Shown: positions 1 to 5,329 of the stretch, one piece after another
Position numbering within the stretch: the first letter of the stretch is position 1
Layout of the letters: every line of letters begins with the position of its first letter
From: JAEZFI01 sp044508215
Lineage (GTDB): Bacteria; Actinomycetota; Acidimicrobiia; Acidimicrobiales; Microtrichaceae
DNA: 5,784 nucleotides
Assembly: GCA_044508215.1 (NCBI GenBank)
Contig: JBIQID010000159.1
Coordinates: 1-5,784, forward strand
Direction of reading: 5' to 3'
The notes under the pieces: model-generated
Database searches by the model: none
What the model was told of the DNA's origin: nothing
Seen by the model: only the letters and a program-made list of their open reading frames with translations
Position numbers and translations under genes: made by a program

Positions 1-75
1 GGACAAGTTCAAGCTGTCCCGATCCGGGCAACCCCCGCGCCCCAATCCGGACAAGCTCAACCTGTCCTGATCTGG
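1..75. repeat. Two 27-bp direct repeats, each with an inverted repeat
   Basis: Bases 1-27 and 49-75 match at 23 of 27 positions, 48 bp apart. Each copy begins GGACAAG and carries CTGTCC at positions 14-19 of the repeat, so its first 19 bases form a short inverted repeat around a 5-nt centre (TTCAA or CTCAA). No reading frame with a recognisable product covers them. The first copy touches the window edge, so more copies may lie upstream. This could be a small intergenic palindromic repeat family, a pair of operator sites, or a double terminator; the sequence alone does not decide. Confidence 0.7.
49..67 (-). terminator. Hairpin downstream of the HAD gene, possible terminator
   Basis: Read as minus-strand RNA, this is GGACAGG, loop UUGAG, CUUGUCC. 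That gives seven stem pairs including one G-U wobble. On the plus strand the same position is an A-C mismatch, so the fold favours the minus strand, the strand of the HAD gene that ends 12 nt before it. No U-tract follows, so if it terminates transcription it does so as a U-less hairpin of the kind proposed in actinobacteria. Copy 1 (1-19) folds similarly but with one C-C mismatch. Confidence 0.4.
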
Positions 76-79
76 CGGG

Positions 80-706
80 TCAGGCGGGGAGCAGGCCGGC
101 TGCCACGAGCTCGTCGCGGAACGAGGCGGTGTCGGTGAAGTCCACCGTGGGGAAGCCCAGCTCGGCGGCGACCTTGGTGTTCGCCGGGGTGTCGTCGACG
201 AAGAGCAGCTGCGCCGGATCGAGGCCGCTGCGCTCGCAGACGAGCTGGAAGATCTCGGGTTCCGGCTTGGCCAGTCCGGGGTGCTCGCCCGACACCACGA
301 TGTCCCGGAACCGCCCGAAGCCGGGGTACTGCTCGACCACGATCGGAAAGGTCTCGGCCGAGAAGTTGGTGAGCCCGTAGAGGGGCACCCCGGCGTGGTC
401 GAGCTCCTCGACCAGCTCCCAGGCGCCCTCGACAGGGCCGGGGATCGTCTCGATCCAACGGTCCCACGCCGCACGGATGGCGGTCTCGTAGCCGGGGTGC
501 AGGCGGACACGCTCCGCGATCACGTCGGCGAACGGCTCGCCCCGGTCACACCGCCCGTTCTCCTCGAGCGTCCAGACGGTGGAGAGGAAGTGCTCCATCT
601 CGTCGACGTCGTCGAAGATCGTCCGGTAGAGCGCTCGGACGTCCCAGCGGATCAGGACGTTGCCGACGTCGTAGAGGACCGCAGACGGTGGGGTCGGATC
701 GGGCAT
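80..706 (-). CDS. HAD-superfamily hydrolase (subfamily IA phosphatase-like)
   Basis: A 208-residue soluble protein with the four haloacid dehalogenase motifs in order: nucleophile Asp13 in YDVGNVL, Thr113 in LTNFS (motif II), Lys147 in GLAKPEPEIF (motif III) and the metal-binding pair Asp171-Asp172 in LFVDDTPAN (motif IV). Residues about 20-90 form the helical cap typical of subfamily I. Motif I is DxGN rather than DxD, as I recall for the E. coli sugar phosphatase YihX, so phosphatase activity on a small phosphorylated metabolite is the best inference; the substrate cannot be named. An in-frame ATG 33 bp upstream (739) is rejected: the ATG at 706 places Asp13 at the usual distance from the N-terminus and sits 7 nt after a -10-like hexamer. 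The gene diverges from folD, which need not mean related function. Confidence 0.9.
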   Translation of the reverse strand: MPDPTPPSAVLYDVGNVLIRWDVRALYRTIFDDVDEMEHFLSTVWTLEENGRCDRGEPFADVIAERVRLHPGYETAIRAAWDRWIETIPGPVEGAWELVEELDHAGVPLYGLTNFSAETFPIVVEQYPGFGRFRDIVVSGEHPGLAKPEPEIFQLVCERSGLDPAQLLFVDDTPANTKVAAELGFPTVDFTDTASFRDELVAAGLLPA

Positions 707-713
707 CCCGGCC

Positions 714-719
714 ACCGTA
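714..719 (-). promoter_or_regulatory. Predicted -10 element (TACGGT) of the HAD gene, leaderless geometry
   Basis: On the minus strand TACGGT ends 7 nt before the ATG at 706. Transcription normally starts about 7 nt after the -10 element, so the RNA would begin at or next to the start codon. No convincing -35 box is visible and there is no Shine-Dalgarno sequence in the 7-nt gap (GGCCGGG). Confidence 0.5.
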
Positions 720-731
720 TCGACGGGCCGA

Positions 732-745
732 GGCCACACCTGGCC
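732..745. promoter_or_regulatory. Inverted repeat between divergent promoters, weak operator candidate
   Basis: GGCCA (732-736), spacer CACC, TGGCC (741-745) is a perfect 5-bp inverted repeat. A second pair, CGGGCC (724-729) and GGCCCG (742-747), overlaps it. It lies between the two divergent -10 hexamers (714-719 and 753-758), where a regulator could touch both promoters. Short GC palindromes are common by chance at this base composition. Confidence 0.2.
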
Positions 746-752
746 CGACGCC

Positions 753-758
753 TACGAT
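753..758 (+). promoter_or_regulatory. Predicted -10 element (TACGAT) of folD-metF, leaderless geometry
   Basis: TACGAT is followed by exactly 7 nt (CGGTCCG) and then the folD ATG at 766, so the predicted transcript starts at the initiation codon. It also decides the start: in-frame upstream starts lie before this element, and the alternative ATG at 781 would lack the geometry. No clear -35 is seen. Confidence 0.55.
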
Positions 759-765
759 CGGTCCG

Positions 766-1629
766 ATGGCTGCGCAGCAGATGGACGGGAACGCCGCCGC
801 CGCGGTGGTGAAGGCTGATCTGACCGAGCGCGTGGCGGCGCTGGCGCAGCGGGGCGTGACCCCCGGCCTCGGCACGATCCTGGTGGGCGACGACGGGCCC
901 AGCGCCAAGTACGTGTCGATGAAGCACCACGATGCCGCCGAGCTGGGGATCGCGGGTCGGGAGATCGCGCTGCCGGCCGACGCGACGCAGGACGACGTGC
1001 TGGTGGCCATCGAGGTCATGAACAACGACCCCGAGGTCCACGCGTTCATCGTGCAGTACCCGTTCCCCGCCGGCCTCGACTACGAGGCGGCGATCCTCAC
1101 GATGGACCCGGCGAAGGACGCCGACGGTCTGCACCCGGTCAACCTCGGCTGGCTGGTGATGGGTCGCGAGGCGCCGCTCGCGTGCACGCCCGCCGGGATC
1201 CTCCGCCTGCTCGACCACCACGGCATCGAGGTGGCCGGCCGCCACGTGGTGGTGGTCGGGCGAGGCCTCACGATCGGCCGGCCCCTGGCGAACCTCCTCA
1301 CCCTGAAGCGACCCGAGGCCAACGCAGCGGTCACCGTCGTGCACACCGGGGTCAAGGACCTCGGTGCCCACACCCGCCGCGCGGACATCGTCGTGGCCGC
1401 CGCAGGCTCACCTGGGCTGGTCACGGCCGACATGGTCCAGCCCGGTGCCGCCGTGGTCGCCGCGGGCGTCTCGTTCCGTGACGGGAAGGTCGTCTCCGAC
1501 GTCGCCGACGACGTGACCGAGGTGGCGGCCTGGGTGTCGCCGCGGATCGGGGGCGTGGGGCCCATGACCCGGGCGATGCTGATGGCGAACACGGTCGCAG
1601 CCGCTGAGCGCTCGGCGGGCGTGTCGTGA
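766..1629 (+). CDS. folD: Methylenetetrahydrofolate dehydrogenase / methenyltetrahydrofolate cyclohydrolase
   Basis: A 287-residue cytoplasmic enzyme of normal FolD length, converting 5,10-methylene-THF to 5,10-methenyl-THF and then 10-formyl-THF. The N-terminal catalytic domain has VGDDGPSAKYVSMK with Tyr49 and Lys53 (human Tyr52 and Lys56 equivalents), Gln97 in VQYPFP, and Asp120 in KDADGLHP. The Rossmann domain carries GRGLTIGRP (165-173), and the C-terminus has GGVGPMTRAMLMANT (262-276). Several usually conserved positions differ: VQLPLP is VQYPFP, the VID-type strand is VAA (231-233), and PGGVGP is IGGVGP. I recall similar variants in a second FolD subfamily of actinobacteria, so this looks lineage-specific rather than decayed. 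It overlaps metF by 4 nt and is therefore co-transcribed with it. Its product feeds purN and purH across the convergent junction. Cofactor preference (NADP or NAD) is not determined. Confidence 0.95.
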   Translation: MAAQQMDGNAAAAVVKADLTERVAALAQRGVTPGLGTILVGDDGPSAKYVSMKHHDAAELGIAGREIALPADATQDDVLVAIEVMNNDPEVHAFIVQYPFPAGLDYEAAILTMDPAKDADGLHPVNLGWLVMGREAPLACTPAGILRLLDHHGIEVAGRHVVVVGRGLTIGRPLANLLTLKRPEANAAVTVVHTGVKDLGAHTRRADIVVAAAGSPGLVTADMVQPGAAVVAAGVSFRDGKVVSDVADDVTEVAAWVSPRIGGVGPMTRAMLMANTVAAAERSAGVS

Positions 1630-2468
1630 GGCGCATCGACGCCCTGCTCCGCGCCGGGCAGACCCGCTCGGTCGAGTTCTTCCCGCCGCGCACCCCCGAG
1701 GGCGTCGCCACCCTGGAGCGGACGATCGACGAGCTGGCGCCCGTGGACCTGTCGTTCGTGTCCGTCACCTACGGGGCTGGCGGCACCACCCGAGAGCTGA
1801 CCCGCGACATCGTCGTGGGCATCCAGGGCGAGCGACCCTTCCCGGCGATGCCGCACCTCACCTGCGTGGGCCACACCAAGGACCAGCTCACGTCGCTGCT
1901 CGACGACTACTTCGCCCACGGGATCGACAACGTCCTCGCACTGGGTGGCGACCCGCCCGCCGACGGCTCCCCGGCGATCGGCGACTTCACCTACGCGTCA
2001 GAGCTGATCGAGCTGGTGCGCTCGCGCGGCGACGTGTCGATCGGCGTCGCGGCCTTCCCGGAGGGGCACCCGCGCTCGACCTCGCGCGAGGAGGACCGGC
2101 GCCACCTGGCAGCGAAGCTCCAGATGGCCGACTTCGGCATCACCCAGTTCTTCTTCGACGCCGACCACTACTTCCGGATGGTCGACGAGCTGTCGAAGCT
2201 GGGCTGCGACATCCCGGTGCTCCCCGGCGTGATGCCGATGAGCAACCCGACCACGATCCGCCGCTTCTCCGACATCAACGCCGTGGCGTTCCCCGAGGAC
2301 CTCGCCGCACGCGTCGACGCTGCCGAGGGCGCTGACCGCCACAAGATCGTGGTCGACGCCGCCGTCGAGCTCTCCGCCCGGCTCCTCGAAGGCGGTGTGC
2401 CGGGCCTGCACTTCTACTGCCTCAACCGCTCCGAGGTGGTCCTCGACGTCCTCGACGCGCTGGCCTGA
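1626..2468 (+). CDS. metF: 5,10-methylenetetrahydrofolate reductase
   Basis: A 280-residue single-domain FAD enzyme that reduces 5,10-methylene-THF to 5-methyl-THF, the methyl donor for methionine synthase. It forms a TIM barrel. The E. coli MetF catalytic set is present: Glu17 in SVEFFPPR (Glu28), Asp109 in ALGGDPP (Asp120) and Gln174 in ITQFFFD (Gln183). FPEGHP (144-149) and VTYGAGG (47-53) are further family signatures. The length is slightly below the E. coli protein (about 296) and there is no C-terminal regulatory domain of the eukaryotic kind, so S-adenosylmethionine feedback is not expected. The GTG start overlaps the folD stop as GTGA, and the SVEFF motif sits at the right distance from it, supporting translational coupling and this start. 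No strong Shine-Dalgarno sequence precedes it. Confidence 0.95.
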   Translation: MRRIDALLRAGQTRSVEFFPPRTPEGVATLERTIDELAPVDLSFVSVTYGAGGTTRELTRDIVVGIQGERPFPAMPHLTCVGHTKDQLTSLLDDYFAHGIDNVLALGGDPPADGSPAIGDFTYASELIELVRSRGDVSIGVAAFPEGHPRSTSREEDRRHLAAKLQMADFGITQFFFDADHYFRMVDELSKLGCDIPVLPGVMPMSNPTTIRRFSDINAVAFPEDLAARVDAAEGADRHKIVVDAAVELSARLLEGGVPGLHFYCLNRSEVVLDVLDALA

Positions 2469-2490
2469 AGCGGCGGCGCTCGATGGGGCC

Positions 2491-2535
2491 CGGCCGACCC
2501 GGCCGACCCGGCCCAACCGGCCGACCCGGCCCAAC
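2491..2535. repeat. Five 9-bp tandem units in the metF/purH convergent gap
   Basis: Five consecutive 9-mers fill most of the 76-bp space between the two stop codons: CGGCCGACC twice, then CGGCCCAAC, CGGCCGACC and CGGCCCAAC. The two variants differ at two positions and partly alternate. Self-complementary CGGCCG and GGCC cores, and GGGCC (2486-2490) facing GGCCC (2529-2533), allow folded structures. It could act as a bidirectional terminator, but there is no T-tract on either strand. Copy number is likely variable between strains because such repeats slip. Confidence 0.75.
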
Positions 2536-2544
2536 CCCGACGCG

Positions 2545-4032
2545 TCAGTGCTTGAAGTGGCGTTCGCCGGTGAAGACCATCGCCATCCCTGCCTCGTTGG
2601 CTGCGTCGATGACCTCCTGGTCGCGGATCGAGCCCCCGGGCTGGATCACCGCGGTGGCGCCCGCCTCGCTCGCCGCGTCGAGGCCGTCCCGGAACGGGAA
2701 GAAGGCGTCGGACGCACACGCCCCGCCCGCTGCGCGACCGTCCGCCTTCAGCGCGGCGATGCGGCCCGCGTCGACGCGGCTCTGCTGGCCGGCTCCGATC
2801 CCGACGGCCTGGCGGTCCTTCACCAGCACGATCGTGTTCGACGTGACCCTCGCCGCCAGCAGCCACGCCAGCTCGAGGTCGGCCCACTCCGCCTCCGTCG
2901 GCTGCCGCTCGGTCACGACCTTCCACCCCGACCGATCGGTCGAGACGACGTCCGGCGTCTGCACCAGCAGGCCGCCCTCGATCGTGCGGATGTCGACGGG
3001 CGGAACCACGGGCGGGCGAGCGGTCAGGACGCGCAGGTTCTTCTTCGCGGTGAGCACCTCGAGCGCACCCTCCTCGTAGCCGGGCGCGACCACGACCTCG
3101 GTGAACACCGGTGCGAGGGCTTCGGCGAGCGACACCGGCATGGGGCGGTTGATCGCCACGATGCCGCCGAACGCCGACTTCGGGTCGCACTCGTGGGCCT
3201 TGCGGTACGCCTCGGTGATGTCTGCGTCCACCGCCGCGCCGCACGGGTTCGCGTGCTTGATCACGACCGCGGCCGGGTCGTCGCCCAACGACCAGGCGAG
3301 GCGCCACGCGGCGTCGGCGTCGTACACGTTCAGGTACGACATCTCCTTGCCACCGTGCTGCACCGCGTCGTCCCAGCACGAGTCGCCGAAGGTGTAGCGG
3401 GCACCGACCTGGTGGGGGTTCTCGCCGTAGCGGAGCGTCTCGGCCCGCGTCCCGGCGACGTGCAGGGTCTCGGGGAGCCCTTCGACGTCCTCGTCGAACC
3501 AGTCGACGATCGCGGCGTCGTAGGCGGCGGTGTGGGCGAAGGCCTTCCGGGCGAGGCGACGGCGCAGGCGCTTCGAGAGCGCTCCCTTCATGGCGAGCTC
3601 GCCGAGCACCTCGGTGTAGTCGGCCGGGTCGACGATCACTCCGACGTGCGCGTGGTTCTTCGCCGCTGCCCGCACGAGCGTCGGCCCCCCGATGTCGATC
3701 AGGTCCACCGAGGGGTTCGACCGGAACGGATAGAGGTTCACGACCACCAGGTCGATCGTGGGGATGCCGTAGGTCTCGAGGTCGGCCAGGTGGGACGGGT
3801 CGGACCGGTCGGCCAGGATCCCGCCGTGGACCATCGGGTGGAGGGTGACGACCCGGTGGCCGAGCATCGCCGGGTAGCCGGTGAAGTCGGCGACGTCCGT
3901 GACCGGCACGCCCGACTCGGCGATCGCCGCAGCGGTGCCGCCGCTCGAGACCAGATCCACTCCCAGCTCGTGGAGCCGGCGGGCCAGGTCCACCACACCG
4001 GTCTTGTCGTACACGCTCAGCAACGCTCGCAT
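2545..4032 (-). CDS. purH: Bifunctional AICAR transformylase / IMP cyclohydrolase
   Basis: A 495-residue cytoplasmic enzyme performing the last two steps of IMP synthesis: formylation of AICAR by 10-formyl-THF, then ring closure. The N-terminal cyclohydrolase domain (about 1-185) has SVYDKTG (6-12), SSGGT (29-33), NLYPF with Tyr101, Asp113 in DIGG and Lys125 in RAAAKNH. The transformylase domain follows, with LRYGENPHQ (200-208), the catalytic Lys259-His260 in IKHANPCG, a GQQSR loop, SDAFFPFRDG and a C-terminal HFKH. One deviation is striking: the motif RVKTLHP reads RVVTLHP (60-66), putting Val62 where human ATIC has Lys66. The codon is GTC, so a single-base read error cannot explain it. The segment between NLYPF and DIGG is about 9 residues shorter than in human ATIC. 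The gene lies 40 nt after purN in one operon and converges on metF. Confidence 0.96.
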   Translation of the reverse strand: MRALLSVYDKTGVVDLARRLHELGVDLVSSGGTAAAIAESGVPVTDVADFTGYPAMLGHRVVTLHPMVHGGILADRSDPSHLADLETYGIPTIDLVVVNLYPFRSNPSVDLIDIGGPTLVRAAAKNHAHVGVIVDPADYTEVLGELAMKGALSKRLRRRLARKAFAHTAAYDAAIVDWFDEDVEGLPETLHVAGTRAETLRYGENPHQVGARYTFGDSCWDDAVQHGGKEMSYLNVYDADAAWRLAWSLGDDPAAVVIKHANPCGAAVDADITEAYRKAHECDPKSAFGGIVAINRPMPVSLAEALAPVFTEVVVAPGYEEGALEVLTAKKNLRVLTARPPVVPPVDIRTIEGGLLVQTPDVVSTDRSGWKVVTERQPTEAEWADLELAWLLAARVTSNTIVLVKDRQAVGIGAGQQSRVDAGRIAALKADGRAAGGACASDAFFPFRDGLDAASEAGATAVIQPGGSIRDQEVIDAANEAGMAMVFTGERHFKH

Positions 4033-4037
4033 CGTGG

Positions 4038-4043
4038 TCTCTC
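4038..4043 (-). promoter_or_regulatory. Purine-rich ribosome binding site of purH (GAGAGA)
   Basis: GAGAGA on the minus strand lies 5 nt before the purH ATG at 4032, in the 40-nt gap after purN. It is only a partial match to the anti-Shine-Dalgarno core, but it is the kind of leader signal that the first genes of the transcription units in this window lack. Confidence 0.45.
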
Positions 4044-4072
4044 GTTCGTCGTCTGGGATGGGGGCGCCACGC

Positions 4073-4678
4073 TCAGGTGTGCGCCGAGGACGGGATCTCG
4101 GGCGGCGCCGCCGCCCCGAGGACCCCGGGATCGTCGACGATCGCGGCGATCGTGTCGACGTAGAGCCGGCGTTCGACGGCCTTGATCCGCTCGTGGAGCG
4201 AGGCCTCGTCGTCGTCGGGCAGCACCCTCACCGCCTCCTGGGCGAGGATCGGGCCGGCGTCGACCTCGAGCGTCGCCACGTGCACGGTGCAGCCGGTGAC
4301 CTTGACGCCGTGGTCGAGGGCGTCCCGCACGGCGTGCCACCCCTTGAACGCGGGCAGCAGCGCCGGGTGGGTGTTCAGGATCCGCCCCGGGAACGCCTCG
4401 TGGACGGCGTGCCCGAGGATGGTGCCGTAGCCGGCCATCACGAGGAGGTCGACGTCGAACGGTGCGAGCGCATCGACGACCGAGCGGCTGTACGCCTCGC
4501 GGTCGAAGGAGGGCGAGAAGTCCGTCCGCTCGACGAGCACGCAGTGGACGCCGTGGCGATCGGCCACCTCCATCGCCCGGCAGGCCCGGTCGACGAGGAC
4601 CACCTCCACCGGCAGGTCGGCGTCGAGGATCGCGTCCAGCAGCGTGCCGGAGCCTGAAGCGAGGACGGCGACGCGCAC
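4073..4678 (-). CDS. purN: Phosphoribosylglycinamide formyltransferase
   Basis: A 201-residue cytoplasmic enzyme transferring the formyl group of 10-formyl-THF to GAR, the third step of purine synthesis. The catalytic triad of the formyltransferase fold is intact: Asn102 and His104 in NTHPALLPAFKG and Asp140 in VDAGPIL (E. coli Asn106, His108, Asp144). GCTVH (129-133) precedes the last of these. The N-terminal phosphate-binding loop is LASGSGTLL, lacking the Asn of the E. coli GSNL form; I recall a similar SLL loop in mycobacterial PurN, so this is probably a clade trait. The start is GTG at 4678: it begins directly with the first beta strand (MRVAVLASG) and sits 7 nt after a -10-like hexamer. 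The C-terminal tail after about residue 180 is Ala/Pro-rich. It is the first gene of the purN-purH operon. Confidence 0.95.
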   Translation of the reverse strand: MRVAVLASGSGTLLDAILDADLPVEVVLVDRACRAMEVADRHGVHCVLVERTDFSPSFDREAYSRSVVDALAPFDVDLLVMAGYGTILGHAVHEAFPGRILNTHPALLPAFKGWHAVRDALDHGVKVTGCTVHVATLEVDAGPILAQEAVRVLPDDDEASLHERIKAVERRLYVDTIAAIVDDPGVLGAAAPPEIPSSAHT

Positions 4679-4685
4679 GGGCGCG

Positions 4686-4691
4686 AAGCTA
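4686..4691 (-). promoter_or_regulatory. Predicted -10 element (TAGCTT) of purN-purH, leaderless geometry
   Basis: On the minus strand TAGCTT is followed by 7 nt (CGCGCCC) and the GTG start at 4678. The transcript would begin at the start codon with no leader, leaving no room for a Shine-Dalgarno sequence or a 5' riboswitch. I see no -35 box and no recognisable purine-repressor operator in 4679-4754. Confidence 0.5.
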
Positions 4692-4742
4692 TCCCCGGCC
4701 GGCTGCGGCGTCGAAGCGGCGGGGGCAGGGCCCGGCGGCTCC

Positions 4743-4748
4743 TATCCT
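4743..4748 (+). promoter_or_regulatory. Predicted -10 element (TATCCT) of the FKBP pair, leaderless geometry
   Basis: TATCCT is followed by 6 nt (GGCCCG) and the ATG at 4755. It sits in a stretch otherwise almost wholly G and C. As with the other three first genes, the predicted transcription start coincides with the initiation codon. It also supports the ATG at 4755 over the upstream in-frame GTG at 4644. Confidence 0.5.
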
Positions 4749-4754
4749 GGCCCG

Positions 4755-5321
4755 ATGCCCCGGACGACAATCGCCGCCGTGCTCGCAGCCCTCGTCCTCC
4801 TCGCCGGTTGCGGCGACGCGGAGAACGCCTTCGACCAGACCGGCCCCGGAGCCGACGACGTCACCACCACGGCTGCGCCGTCGGGCCCTCCGTTCGACTG
4901 TGACGACTTCCGCTCGACCGTCGAGGACGAGGTGGCGACCGACGGCACGCCCGAGCCGGCGCTGCCCGACCGCCCGGCCCAGGAGCTGTGCGTCATCGAC
5001 GTGGAGGAGGGCGACGGCGACGAGGTGACCGACGCCGACGCCGCAGCGGGCGTCGAGGTGGAGGTCGACTACGTGGGCGTCGGCCAGGAGACCGGCGAGA
5101 CCTTCGACTCCAGCTACGAGCGGGGCCAGTCGATCTCGTTCCCGCTCAACGGCGTGATCCAGGGCTGGACCGAGGGCCTGGTGGGCATGAAGGTCGGGGG
5201 TCGGCGGCAGCTGATCATCCCGGGCGACCTGGCCTACGGCTCGAACCCCCAGCCCGGCTCCGGGATCCTCCCCGACGAGACCCTCGTCTTCGTCGTCGAC
5301 CTGATCGCCGTCCACCGATAG
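4755..5321 (+). CDS. FKBP-type peptidyl-prolyl cis-trans isomerase, lipoprotein
   Basis: A 188-residue exported isomerase. Residues 1-18 are a signal peptide with a hydrophobic core ending in the lipobox LAGC, so Cys19 should be lipidated and the protein anchored outside the membrane. Residues 20-75 are an acidic, Pro/Thr-rich linker. The FKBP domain (about 76-188) keeps the FKBP12 pocket: Tyr106, Phe117-Asp118 in FDSS, Val134-Ile135, Trp138 in GWTEGLVGMKVG, Tyr161 in AYG and Phe179 in TLVFVVDL. It likely helps fold secreted proteins by Pro isomerisation; clients are unknown. Besides Cys19 there are two cysteines, Cys49 and Cys79, which could form a disulfide outside the cell. An upstream in-frame GTG (4644) is rejected because it would bury the signal peptide. 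The next gene is a close paralogue. Confidence 0.92.
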   Translation: MPRTTIAAVLAALVLLAGCGDAENAFDQTGPGADDVTTTAAPSGPPFDCDDFRSTVEDEVATDGTPEPALPDRPAQELCVIDVEEGDGDEVTDADAAAGVEVEVDYVGVGQETGETFDSSYERGQSISFPLNGVIQGWTEGLVGMKVGGRRQLIIPGDLAYGSNPQPGSGILPDETLVFVVDLIAVHR

Positions 5322-5324
5322 GAG
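5320..5324 (+). promoter_or_regulatory. Shine-Dalgarno AGGAG overlapping the upstream stop codon
   Basis: AGGAG starts inside the TAG stop of the first FKBP gene and lies 5 nt before the ATG at 5330. This is the clearest Shine-Dalgarno sequence in the window. It fixes the start of the second FKBP gene and indicates a two-gene transcript with termination and reinitiation close together. Confidence 0.75.
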
Positions 5325-5329
5325 CCACC

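Noticed and set aside
662..670. HAD motif I is DxGN instead of DxD, suggesting an inactive enzyme
   Set aside because: I recall the same DLGN form in the active E. coli phosphatase YihX, and motifs II to IV are intact, so this is a subfamily trait rather than decay.
688..765. N-terminal extension of folD
   Set aside because: The extra 26 residues lack FolD similarity and overlap the HAD start; the promoter at 753-758 lies within them.
281..811. A plus-strand open frame opposite the HAD gene and into folD
   Set aside because: It crosses the divergent promoter region and mirrors HAD codons; there is no start signal or recognisable domain.
2395..4185. A plus-strand open frame of nearly 600 codons opposite purH
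   Set aside because: It is antisense to an intact purH whose full motif set is present. Its translation is Arg/Val/Asp/His-rich without domain features, as expected when stop codons are rare in GC-rich DNA. It also runs across the 9-bp tandem repeat.
4639..4647. PurN phosphate loop lacking the Asn of the E. coli GSNL motif
   Set aside because: A comparable loop is, as I remember it, found in mycobacterial PurN, and the catalytic Asn, His and Asp are intact; it is likely a normal actinobacterial variant.
4644..4754. N-terminal extension of the lipoprotein FKBP from an upstream GTG
   Set aside because: It would place 37 Gly/Ala/Pro-rich residues before a good lipoprotein signal peptide and overlap the purN start; the -10 hexamer lies inside it.
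4679..4754. A purine riboswitch or repressor operator before purN
   Set aside because: The predicted leaderless start leaves no 5' leader for a riboswitch, and I found no convincing symmetrical operator; the GC palindromes there look like background.
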